DNA of 31,206 nucleotides. It comes from a virus. The DNA is taken from IMG/VR virus record IMGVR_UViG_3300028412_000017, positions 1-31,206 of that record; one strand, given 5' to 3'. Made by a program: the position numbers and the translations under genes. The notes under the pieces are model-generated. The model ran no database searches. It was not told the origin of the DNA and worked only from the letters and a program-made list of their open reading frames with translations. Each line of letters begins with the position of its first letter. Positions within the stretch are counted from its first letter, which is position 1. Below, piece by piece: positions 23,933-31,027 of this stretch.

Positions 23933-23953
23933 TTGATTCCTTTAACATTCTCA

Positions 23954-24094
23954 TCATATCCCCAAAACAATCCCGATTAAGATAAGCATCCCAACCAAAA
24001 CAAGTCCCATTGCAACGCATGATATTCTAGACCTTTTATAATATTGTGATTCTTCTCTTAGCTTTTCAGCCAGTGCACGTCTTCCAGTTTTCAT
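23954..24094 (-). CDS. 46-residue C-tail-anchored membrane protein
   Basis: A short gene with a clear ribosome binding site (GGAGG, 4 bases ahead of the ATG), overlapping the end of the gene at 24066. The N-terminal 24 residues are charged (MKTGRRALAEKLREESQYYK), the remaining 20 are one hydrophobic helix (GLVLVGMLILIGIVLGI) ending at the stop. This is a cytoplasmic basic head with a C-terminal membrane anchor. Many phages make such peptides early to act on the host membrane or to exclude other phages; none can be named here. Confidence 0.6.
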   Translation of the reverse strand: MKTGRRALAEKLREESQYYKRSRISCVAMGLVLVGMLILIGIVLGI

Positions 24095-24284
24095 AGTTCC
24101 TCCGTATTTGTTTATATCCCTCTTTGATTGCATTCTCTAAAGTATACACGTCATTATTCCATGCTGGGTTCAGGTTCACCTCGCGGTTGCTCATAATCTT
24201 CACCGTATAATTTCCAGCGTACGGTTTGATATGAGCTGTGAAAGTGTTCCTTCCCTTGGTTATTCTAAGCATCATGGAGTCCAT
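24066..24284 (-). CDS. Small protein, unknown
   Basis: 72 residues; ATGs at 24284, 24275 and 24272 are possible starts and none has a good ribosome binding site. The first half is beta-rich (RNTFTAHIKPYAGNYTVKIM), the second helical (LENAIKEGYKQIRRNYENWK). It is divergent from the HTH gene at 24335, with 50 bases between them that hold repeated TTGACA boxes. No family recognised. Confidence 0.45.
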   Translation of the reverse strand: MDSMMLRITKGRNTFTAHIKPYAGNYTVKIMSNREVNLNPAWNNDVYTLENAIKEGYKQIRRNYENWKTCTG

Positions 24285-24288
24285 AATG

Positions 24289-24329
24289 TTGACAAGGTAA
24301 TTGACATATTTGACAAATACAAGTACAAA
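24289..24329 (+). promoter_or_regulatory. Rightward promoter with repeated TTGACA boxes
   Basis: TTGACA occurs at 24289-24294 and 24301-24306, and TTTGACA at 24309-24315. The second box with a 17-bp spacer leads to TACAAA (24324-24329), a fair sigma-70 -10 element. The 15-mer TTGACATATTTGACA (24301-24315) is repeated exactly, on the other strand, in the promoter near 30901. A start at about 24336 would make the mRNA of the HTH gene leaderless or nearly so. Confidence 0.6.
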
Positions 24330-24334
24330 ATGGC

Positions 24335-24565
24335 GTGAGAAAAGTTACAGTAAAACAAGTTGATTCGTGTTTATTTAAAAACAACGTGTTGTCTTTAGAG
24401 CTAGCAGAACAACTAGGAATCAAACCATCAGCACTATCTAGATGGCGTCAGCGAAATACTATCCCAAAGAAATACTGGGAAACCATTCTTCAAACAATTC
24501 TTTTACTTGCTCGACAGAGTTCACAACAGCAGAATGCCCGCCACAAGAGTGAATTTTTTCTATAA
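24335..24565 (+). CDS. Cro/YdaS-like HTH regulator
   Basis: 76 residues, GTG start without a ribosome binding site, only six bases after the predicted -10 element. Residues 5-50 form a helix-turn-helix of the Cro/YdaS type (CLFKNNVLSLELAEQLGIKP, then SALSRWRQRNTIPKKYWETI). The remaining 25 residues are Gln/Ser-rich and encoded on DNA that is also the antisense end of the VRR-NUC gene (107 bases of overlap). It faces against the recombination operon, so its transcript could reduce that operon's expression. Probably a repressor acting on the TTGACA-repeat promoters; this is inferred from position. Confidence 0.6.
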   Translation: MRKVTVKQVDSCLFKNNVLSLELAEQLGIKPSALSRWRQRNTIPKKYWETILQTILLLARQSSQQQNARHKSEFFL

Positions 24566-24821
24566 AGATCTTCTGTTGAGCGCTAGCCCTACCATTCAAG
24601 GCCTTCACCTCTAGCGCGATAAACTTACCATCAAACACGCCGAGAATATCACTTGTGCCATTAATAGAATAAGGTGATGAATGCTTCCTAAATCTTGTGC
24701 CATCATAAAAACCCGCTGTGTTGTTCTTCCAAAAGAACCCGCCCTGAGACCTAAGAGCAAGACTCAAATATTCTAAAATCTTTATCTCTATTTGTGCTTC
24801 ACTATCCGATGACTTTGACAC
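24459..24821 (-). CDS. VRR-NUC type PD-(D/E)xK nuclease
   Basis: 120 residues. The catalytic pattern is visible: E8 in the first helix, D58 in SINGTSDILGVFDG, then E71 and K73 in FIALEVKALNG, followed by SAQQKIFIEKIHSCGG. This is the VRR-NUC fold, a family of structure-specific nucleases that cut branched or flapped DNA, often next to SF2 helicases in phages. The helicase gene upstream overlaps it by 20 bases. It probably trims or resolves recombination intermediates during replication. Confidence 0.75.
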   Translation of the reverse strand: MSKSSDSEAQIEIKILEYLSLALRSQGGFFWKNNTAGFYDGTRFRKHSSPYSINGTSDILGVFDGKFIALEVKALNGRASAQQKIFIEKIHSCGGHSAVVNSVEQVKELFEEWFPSISLG

Positions 24822-26361
24822 GATAAAACCCCTTGTTGTTCTGAGATAGCTTAACTTTAATCATAGGTGTGAAATCTTGTATAATAGGGTCTTTTTTAAG
24901 GTCATCAAATACTTCCTGAAACTCTTTATTGTGAAAATCACGTTTTCTAAAGCTCCACATTCTTTTTGTAATATATTCTTTGTGCGGTTCTCCGTGATCA
25001 AAAACCCACGTTAGCTTAATTGACTTGTTGTTACTAGACTTAGCTACATGTGAATTGAAAAGTAACGTCTTGCAGTTGAACGCGCCGGTGGCCTCTCTGC
25101 CTAAAATAATATCATCATAAGACGCTGCTGTTTCCGTGGTGTTCTTAACCACGTCTCGCTCTTCAACTGGCTTCTCATAGCCACAATCAAGACACTGCTT
25201 ATCCTTAAGATCATTTGGTGATAAACACTTTGGACACACCCACGTCTCATAAGCAACCTTAACCTTTGACAAACCGCTACCATCATTAGACACAATCTTA
25301 GGCGCTCCCAGTGGTCCGCAGTTCTCAAGCACTCTTCCATAGTCAAGCACAAGCGCATCTTCTTTCCCCTGGTAAAGCCTAAGCGCTCTACCTATAACCT
25401 GAGTAAACAGAGTGGCCGACTTGGTTGGTCTCATAAAACAAACAGCGTCAATAGCGGGGTAATCATATCCCTCGGTTGCCATCATCACACAACACATGTG
25501 CCTATACTCTGGGAACTTCTCAAACGATTGCTTATTGAAGTCTTGAAATGCTGTTGGGAGTTTTGAGTGCAAGACCTGCGCCTTTTCTCCAACCTTCTTT
25601 AAGTAATAATAAATCTTCTCAGCGTGCTTTATCGAGGCACACACCCAAAGAATCTTCTTTCTATGCTTCAACCTAGGAAGCGCATCAAGGATCTGATTAG
25701 ATATCTTAACCGTGTCAAGCACCGCTCTGTCTACATCCTCATTTGCATAGTCACCCAAACGTGTCCGAAGCACGCTAGTATCAATTTGATGTGGCGGGCA
25801 CTTAAAAGATGGCTTCACAATATACCCATCGTCAATCAGCTTCTTCAAGCTTATCTGGTAGTCGATAACATCAAAGAACTTGCCTTCACCGTAAATTCGT
25901 TTGTTGTTTGACCACGGTGTAGCTGTAAAACCTATGACCTTCGCATGATCATGATTGTCTAAAAACTGCGAATACATCCCAGACTCAGATGAAAAATTAT
26001 GAGCTTCGTCTATCACAATGCCAGCAACATCATTAACTTTGTTCCTGTATACACTTTGGATAGAGGCAACAATGATTGCCCCTGTGGTGCTTTTCTCGCC
26101 ATAGGATGCAGAGAATGCGCTCACGTCTGCACCTAGCTGCTTTAACCGCTTAACGGTTTGATCAACAAGCTCAGTCCTATTCACAAGAATTATGAACTTC
26201 CTATTAGGACGAACCCACTTTTTAAGAAGCTCAATAAAGATAAGCGTCTTTCCGCTTGCAGTGGGTGCCCAAACAAGAACACTCTTCTTAACCAAGAGAG
26301 CGCGCTCAACAACCTGAACGCACTCAGATTGATAGTCTCTTAACTTAAACGAATGGGTCAT
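24802..26361 (-). CDS. SF2 DNA helicase with zinc ribbon
   Basis: 519 residues. Motif I APTASGKT (32-39), motif II DEAH (118-121), motif III TAT (146-148) and motif VI QVIGRALR (321-328) are all present, the pattern of UvsW/RadD-type SF2 helicases. After the second RecA-like domain, C376, C379, C390 and C393 form a zinc ribbon (CPKC ... CLDC). The C-terminal 120 residues are a further DNA-binding or partner domain. It lies between an SSB-like gene and a VRR-NUC gene, with overlaps on both sides, so it likely remodels forks or branches for recombination-dependent replication. Confidence 0.85.
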   Translation of the reverse strand: MTHSFKLRDYQSECVQVVERALLVKKSVLVWAPTASGKTLIFIELLKKWVRPNRKFIILVNRTELVDQTVKRLKQLGADVSAFSASYGEKSTTGAIIVASIQSVYRNKVNDVAGIVIDEAHNFSSESGMYSQFLDNHDHAKVIGFTATPWSNNKRIYGEGKFFDVIDYQISLKKLIDDGYIVKPSFKCPPHQIDTSVLRTRLGDYANEDVDRAVLDTVKISNQILDALPRLKHRKKILWVCASIKHAEKIYYYLKKVGEKAQVLHSKLPTAFQDFNKQSFEKFPEYRHMCCVMMATEGYDYPAIDAVCFMRPTKSATLFTQVIGRALRLYQGKEDALVLDYGRVLENCGPLGAPKIVSNDGSGLSKVKVAYETWVCPKCLSPNDLKDKQCLDCGYEKPVEERDVVKNTTETAASYDDIILGREATGAFNCKTLLFNSHVAKSSNNKSIKLTWVFDHGEPHKEYITKRMWSFRKRDFHNKEFQEVFDDLKKDPIIQDFTPMIKVKLSQNNKGFYRVKVIG

Positions 26362-26752
26362 CGCCTTTTAAGGGATCATTCGGAGCTGCTTTGTAGCTAG
26401 TTATTGAGCGTTGCTCGCCCCACTTGTCATCTTCAGTTACCTTGATCTTAGCCAATACACTAAGGCCAATCATTTTATTCACATCGTTGAATGTTTTTTC
26501 TTTGTATCCGGCTTTAGTTAGGAACGCTTTGAATTGTTGCCGTCCAATCTTCTGGGCTATTTCAGAATCATTCTTAACATTGTAATTCTCCCAATGCTTT
26601 TGACCATTGTCTGCGGTGAACTCAACCTTATAATACATACCAGTACCGGACTTAGTCTCCTTAAGCTCAGCCTTAGCCACTGTTAGCAAATGCTCACCGG
26701 CCTTAAGCCCGCCTGCAACTTCTTCGATACCATCTAAATCTAAATCAAACAT
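26345..26752 (-). CDS. SSB-like single-strand DNA-binding protein (DUF669-like)
   Basis: 135 residues. A beta-rich domain (HLLTVAKAELKETKSGTGMY, then VEFTADNGQKHWENYNV) with a C-terminal part FKAFLTKAGYKEKTF matches the DUF669 type found next to Sak4-like ATPases. The tail ends KGDDPFV, much like the acidic DDxPF tip of bacterial SSB that recruits partners. It lies one base after the Sak4-like gene, so both are made together. It probably coats ssDNA for annealing and replication. Confidence 0.65.
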   Translation of the reverse strand: MFDLDLDGIEEVAGGLKAGEHLLTVAKAELKETKSGTGMYYKVEFTADNGQKHWENYNVKNDSEIAQKIGRQQFKAFLTKAGYKEKTFNDVNKMIGLSVLAKIKVTEDDKWGEQRSITSYKAAPNDPLKGDDPFV

Positions 26753-26753
26753 A

Positions 26754-27482
26754 TTATTTCTTACCTTCCTTTTTATAAATCTTTAACATTACTTGGCTTA
26801 GGTCAGCCGGCATGCGTGCATCAAGCTTGCCGGATCTATCCTTCGCCCCTACGGTTTCTGTCTTGTTCGTGATAAGCACTCGCTCAGACTCGGGAGTGAC
26901 ATGTAGATATAAAACTAAATCAAAGTACTGGGGAATCTTCTTTCCAATCTTCCCACTTATATCAAAAGTTATAAACCGCTTGTTGTTCTCATCCTTGTCC
27001 ACTTCAGAGAGTGCTGTCATGAATACATTGTAATTCGGCAAGTCTCTAAACGCTTTGACAATTCTCTGCATACGCTTGTTGTACTCTCCCCACATAGGGA
27101 AAGAATCCTTGCGGTCTGGGAACTCCTTCTCAACAATGGCAAGAATAATTTCATATATCTCACTCAAAGAATCAATGAAGATGTTATCCCAACGCGGTGT
27201 CTTATCAGCAACAAGCATAGAGTAAACCTGCGTGAGTCGCTGAAGCCTAAGTGCAGGTTCACGAATAAGAGCGCCATCTTCGTCGCGAGTTATATCAACA
27301 AAGTCTATGTCCTTACCCATCAAAGAAAGGTGCCCACTCTCTGCAGAAATAAGCAGTGTTTTCCCGCTTAGCGTTCCAGCTAAACTTGTTTTCCCTGACC
27401 CATATTCTCCAAGGATTACACACTTGATTTTTTGAATAGTCGTGTCATTGGTGTTTTGAATTTTTATCTTATCGTTCGACAT
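26754..27482 (-). CDS. Sak4-like RecA-family ATPase (AAA_24)
   Basis: 242 residues. Walker A GEYGSGKT (25-32) and a Walker B strand WDNIFIDSLSE (D104) are clear. The layout is the minimal RecA-like core of the phage AAA_24/Sak4 family, which anneals or exchanges strands with an SSB-like partner. That partner is the next gene. It opens the leftward recombination operon, divergent from the PrimPol gene across 74 bases. Confidence 0.78.
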   Translation of the reverse strand: MSNDKIKIQNTNDTTIQKIKCVILGEYGSGKTSLAGTLSGKTLLISAESGHLSLMGKDIDFVDITRDEDGALIREPALRLQRLTQVYSMLVADKTPRWDNIFIDSLSEIYEIILAIVEKEFPDRKDSFPMWGEYNKRMQRIVKAFRDLPNYNVFMTALSEVDKDENNKRFITFDISGKIGKKIPQYFDLVLYLHVTPESERVLITNKTETVGAKDRSGKLDARMPADLSQVMLKIYKKEGKK

Positions 27483-27556
27483 GTTGAACTTTTCGTATAA
27501 ACCTTCGCACTTGTCAATTCATATTAAAAATAAAGTCAAAGGGGAAACAACGCACC

Positions 27557-29779
27557 ATGCATCAAAAGTATTTAGATCAAGGATACCTAACACTTCCAGT
27601 CAAACCACGTTCCAAAGCAAGCGCATTAAAAGCAGGTTACTCCCTATATGAATGGGCAACGGAGGGAATGAGTGAAGAGCTTATACAATCCTTTGATGAG
27701 AACTACCCTCTAGAAAAGGGTTACGGTGTGGCACTTATATGTGGCATCAAGTCAGGGGTCATTGCTGTTGACATGGACACCGACGACAAGAACGTGCATG
27801 ACATTATCCCGTGGTCTCCATGCGAAAAGGTAGGCAAGCAATCAACTCGTTTCTTCCGTTACTCCGATGCGTTCAAGACAAAGATAAACATAGGTAAAAA
27901 CGAGGGCAAGCTAAAGGACCATGTTGAGATACTAACATCGGGCCAGTATTGCATACTCCCACCATCGATTCATCCTGATACGAAAAAAGCATATTACTGG
28001 ACAAGTGAAGAAAACCTATTGTGGATTCCAAGTGAAGAGCTGCCAGAGTTAGACCCTCTCGTAGTTGAAGAGCTAACAAGCTACTACAATAGGAAATACA
28101 AGATAACAGGTGCGCAGGCTCAGCGAATCGACTTCAACAAGATCCACGTTAGTGATGAGAGTCGCTGTCCTCATGGCTCACACGATAGGCTAAAGCAGCT
28201 GGCGGCAACACTCATACGTCATGAGCGCCCAATAGATGAGGCGATCAGAGAGCTATACGATTACGACAATGAGAACCACACACCCACTGGATACTTCTTG
28301 GACAAGACCCGAGGCGCGGACTCTAGGTTAGACCCTGAGACAAACGCGGCTCGCTTCTACGTTCAACAGCTGCAGTTCATAAACGCCAAACGAATGCGCG
28401 AGGGTGAAGAACCTCATCGCGTGATCACACCCGACATAGTTCTAGAGTTACCCGATGGTGGCGAGTTCAAGGTCAACGTATCTAAGCTAAAGCCGTATCC
28501 AAAGACGAGAGGTTCAATGGCGCTTGTTCAAGAATACATAGAGCTTGTGACACCTTTCAAGCAAGACGCCATAAGTCTAGGCGCTGCGCTATCTCTTATG
28601 AGTATCCTTTGCGCAAACAAGTTCCGTACTCATGCTGGAAGCTTCGATATTCGGCCTAACCTATACGTACTGAACCTAGCCAAGTCAGGGGCTGGCAAGG
28701 AGACGGCCCAATCGCTTGTCATGGACCTTATCTCTGGCACGAAAATGCTAGGATCAGGTGGCTATAAATCAGGCACCTCAATCGTCAAAGGTCTTCCTGA
28801 TCAACAAGAGCGTCTAAACGTGATCGATGAGGCAGGTGCTTGGCTCAAGTCGATTGGCAATGGTGAGGGTTTTCAACAAGAGATGAATGATATTCTCTCT
28901 GGGATTTTCACAAGGTCCAATGCCTTTTACCCAGGCCTATCGTTTGCTGGGGAGCGCGGAGACAAGCTAGGGGCTTGTTGGAACCCCTCTCTTAGTATAT
29001 TGGCCTCAACAACCGTGCATGCGTTTAAATCAAGTGTGAATCAATCAATGGGCGCTAAGGGGCTTATGCCTCGGTTCCTAACCTTCTGGCAGCATAGCCT
29101 CGGGAAGTACAAGATTCCTAAAAGGTCAGATATTCTAAAGGCAAGTGAGATAAAGAAGCAAATCACAAGCTTTGTAAAGCTCTTTCTAATGAATGAGAAG
29201 CGCCTTCACCCTGACTTCGACATGGGTTCAATGATCACAGTGGACCTAGAGGCTAGTGGAGAAGAGCAGGTCCAGAACTTCGGCAAGCGATATGACCCTG
29301 TTCTAATCCCAATGACCGATGAGGCAGAAGACCGCTACTTTCAATATGCGATGAAGAAAGCCCCGCCGGATACATTACAAGATGCGTTTGATGACCCGTT
29401 TCTAAACCGTCATGCTGAGCTTGCAGGCAAAGTAGCCCTGCTAGACGCAGCCTCGCGTGGAGCGCGTGAGATAGACCTAGAGTGCATGGGATGGGCTATT
29501 GGGGTTGTGGATGTGTGCTGGCAGAACTCTGAGGGGCTGTTTCAACATACAGCGGCTGAGAACGTTACTGAGAAGAATGTCTTGAGGATTTTAGATGTCA
29601 TTAAATCTTGTAAAGAAGTCTGGGTCTCAAAGAAACATATCTCTGATAAGACAAATTGGCTTAAGCCCCATGAAAGGGATCAGGTTCTTGGCCAGTTGAT
29701 TGACTCTGAGAAGATTGAACGCACTGATATGAAGTTAAATGGGTCTAGAAAGGCCAGCAAAGTCTACAAAGCCCTTTGA
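27557..29779 (+). CDS. PrimPol-helicase replication protein
   Basis: 740 residues, with AAAGGGG before the ATG. The N-terminal 170 residues are a bifunctional primase-polymerase domain: VIAVDMDTDD supplies the acidic triad (D72, D74, D76) and PPSIHP the conserved His (H139). A middle helical region is followed by a P-loop ATPase of the DUF3987 kind, with AKSGAGKET (375-383) where the usual Ser/Thr after GK is Glu, and NVIDEAG (D424, E425) as Walker B. A winged-helix-like end (about 670-740) may bind the origin. It would prime and help unwind phage DNA. It lies right next to the repeat region at 29773. Confidence 0.8.
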   Translation: MHQKYLDQGYLTLPVKPRSKASALKAGYSLYEWATEGMSEELIQSFDENYPLEKGYGVALICGIKSGVIAVDMDTDDKNVHDIIPWSPCEKVGKQSTRFFRYSDAFKTKINIGKNEGKLKDHVEILTSGQYCILPPSIHPDTKKAYYWTSEENLLWIPSEELPELDPLVVEELTSYYNRKYKITGAQAQRIDFNKIHVSDESRCPHGSHDRLKQLAATLIRHERPIDEAIRELYDYDNENHTPTGYFLDKTRGADSRLDPETNAARFYVQQLQFINAKRMREGEEPHRVITPDIVLELPDGGEFKVNVSKLKPYPKTRGSMALVQEYIELVTPFKQDAISLGAALSLMSILCANKFRTHAGSFDIRPNLYVLNLAKSGAGKETAQSLVMDLISGTKMLGSGGYKSGTSIVKGLPDQQERLNVIDEAGAWLKSIGNGEGFQQEMNDILSGIFTRSNAFYPGLSFAGERGDKLGACWNPSLSILASTTVHAFKSSVNQSMGAKGLMPRFLTFWQHSLGKYKIPKRSDILKASEIKKQITSFVKLFLMNEKRLHPDFDMGSMITVDLEASGEEQVQNFGKRYDPVLIPMTDEAEDRYFQYAMKKAPPDTLQDAFDDPFLNRHAELAGKVALLDAASRGAREIDLECMGWAIGVVDVCWQNSEGLFQHTAAENVTEKNVLRILDVIKSCKEVWVSKKHISDKTNWLKPHERDQVLGQLIDSEKIERTDMKLNGSRKASKVYKAL

Positions 29780-29855
29780 ATCTAATAATCGGTGGGTTTG
29801 AATAGGTTATTCACCTTTGAATCGAATAATCGGTATAGGGGTGAATAGGCTGACT
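29773..29855. repeat. Two imperfect tandem repeats of about 41 bp (iteron-like)
   Basis: CCTTTGAATCTAATAATCGG starts at 29773 and CCTTTGAATCGAATAATCGG at 29814, with one mismatch. Each is followed at the same distance by GAATAGG (29800 and 29843). AATCTAATAAT returns at 29910-29920. The first copy covers the stop codon of the PrimPol gene. Repeated short sites beside a replication initiator gene are typical of origins. Confidence 0.6.
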
Positions 29856-30030
29856 TTAAGTTTTTGAGATAAACATCCGAATTTACAGGGGTATGTACTC
29901 TATATGAATAATCTAATAATTATAAGGGTATATATATATAAAGAGAGAAAGAAAGAGAGAGTAGTAAATACAGGCACTTAGGAGAGAGGGGGTTTAAAAG
30001 AGAGAGAGGTGGGTATAATTATTCAACTAT
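29780..30030. other. Candidate replication origin region
   Basis: The longest stretch without a gene. In order it holds the tandem repeats, AT-rich DNA, a third iteron copy (29910-29920), a 12-base TA run (29929-29940), a homopurine mirror repeat (29942-29960) and two further purine tracts (29981-29992, 29996-30009). It lies between two convergent genes and shows no clear terminator. Iterons plus an easily melted region beside a PrimPol-helicase gene are the usual ingredients of an origin. Confidence 0.45.
29942..29960. repeat. Homopurine mirror repeat (possible triplex DNA)
   Basis: AGAGAGAAAGAAAGAGAGA reads the same in both directions around G29951, a perfect 19-base mirror repeat within a 22-base all-purine run (29940-29961). 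Such mirror repeats can fold into intramolecular triplex (H-DNA). A run of alternating TA lies directly upstream. Confidence 0.7.
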
Positions 30031-30672
30031 TCATCTTCTAGATAAATTACAAGCCGAGTGAACACACCTAAGAACAGCTTCACCTAAATGGAAAAGACAC
30101 CAAGCACGACTAAACTGCCAATCATCAGACAAAAAAACAACACCCTCGCCTGAACGATCAAACACAACAGGCACAGGATAATGATCAGCATTCAAAAACG
30201 AATCCCTAATCTCTCTAAATGGCTTCACATGATCTATATGTAAATCATCTCTTGATATCGGCTGTCCACACAACTCACAATTCATTAACTCAATGAAATT
30301 CGAATCCCTAAAGTCAACCACCTGAGCAACAACAGCTTTTCTCATCGCTGCGCTTAAATCATTCAAAACACTTGGCTTCGAACCCAAACACTTCTTATAT
30401 GAAAAATCTGTGAAATGATTCACATAACAACCAAGAGAACCACCCAAACCAATTTTAACAACAAATGAGCTTACAGTGCCATTAGACTTCACATAAGCGT
30501 CAGGATGCCTCAAAAACAACGAGAGCAAAAATAACCAATCATCATGACCAGGCACAATAACCTCGCCTTCACAACGCTTGTAAACGCTCCTTATGGCTTC
30601 TGTTGCCGCAACCTTAGACGCGTAAACAACTCCGCCTAGCTCAACACTAATAGCTGGCATTATTAGACTCAT
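30031..30672 (-). CDS. DCL/DUF3223-type HNH endonuclease
   Basis: About 213 residues from the ATG at 30672; ATG 30660 and TTG 30678 are other possible starts. The N-terminal half resembles DCL/DUF3223 domains (VVYASKVAATEAIRSVYKRC, then HDDWLFLLSLFLRHPDAY). The C-terminal part is an HNH nuclease: CELCG, then DLHIDHV with the DH pair, then CLFHLGEAVLRCVHSACN. These nucleases nick or cut DNA and act as homing enzymes or in packaging. It lies at the candidate origin and far from the late genes, which favours a mobile or replication-linked role. Confidence 0.7.
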   Translation of the reverse strand: MSLIMPAISVELGGVVYASKVAATEAIRSVYKRCEGEVIVPGHDDWLFLLSLFLRHPDAYVKSNGTVSSFVVKIGLGGSLGCYVNHFTDFSYKKCLGSKPSVLNDLSAAMRKAVVAQVVDFRDSNFIELMNCELCGQPISRDDLHIDHVKPFREIRDSFLNADHYPVPVVFDRSGEGVVFLSDDWQFSRAWCLFHLGEAVLRCVHSACNLSRR

Positions 30673-30859
30673 CGCCAAACAACACTATCTTCACACCATT
30701 AGGGATCAACGTCACAAAACCATCAAAAGCACCGCTAGCCTTCATACCCATAATGGCATTCAACAACGTATTCCGGTCCTCAGCGTAAACCTCAATCCAA
30801 TCATCACCCCTATGACTCTTGTACGTGTAATCCTCAAATATCCTCTGTAAATTATGCAT
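30647..30859 (-). CDS. Small protein ahead of the HNH gene, unknown
   Basis: About 70 residues from the ATG at 30859, 7 bases after TAAAGG; ATGs at 30862 and 30880 are also in frame. The predicted promoter at 30887-30915 would start RNA near 30880, which fits the inner start. The protein is mixed alpha/beta (DDWIEVYAEDRNTLLNAIMG, then GFVTLIPNGVKIVLFGDES). No family recognised. It is translated together with the HNH gene, which begins inside it. Confidence 0.5.
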   Translation of the reverse strand: MHNLQRIFEDYTYKSHRGDDWIEVYAEDRNTLLNAIMGMKASGAFDGFVTLIPNGVKIVLFGDESNNASY

Positions 30860-30886
30860 CATGTAACCTTTATTACTCATAAATGA

Positions 30887-30915
30887 CTTATAGTGTTAAA
30901 TGTCAAATATGTCAA
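30887..30915 (-). promoter_or_regulatory. Leftward sigma-70-type promoter with TTGACA repeats
   Basis: Read leftward: TTGACA (30915-30910), 17-bp spacer, TATAAG (30892-30887). The -35 is part of TTGACATATTTGACA, identical to 24301-24315, with the same distance to the -10 box. RNA would start near 30880, giving about 20 bases ahead of the ATG at 30859. Confidence 0.7.
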
Positions 30916-30991
30916 ATGAATGTCGTAGCTAAAGGGAATAATCGAGCTGCAATAGCCACCTTTTTGCACGCAATTTGTATTGACAACAAAA

Positions 30992-31020
30992 TAGACTAAA
31001 CGTCACTTTGTTGGCATACT
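30992..31020 (+). promoter_or_regulatory. Possible rightward promoter of the ParB-domain gene
   Basis: TAGACT (30992-30997), 17-bp spacer, CATACT (31015-31020) preceded by TG, an extended -10 form. Matches to consensus are partial. If used, transcription would begin almost at the GTG of the gene at 31028, which has no ribosome binding site. Confidence 0.35.
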
Positions 31021-31027
31021 CCCTCTA

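Noticed and set aside
27483-27556. TTGACA and TATACG on the leftward strand as promoter of the Sak4-like operon
   Set aside because: The spacing is only 12 bp. A divergent promoter must exist in these 74 bases, but I could not place it with confidence.
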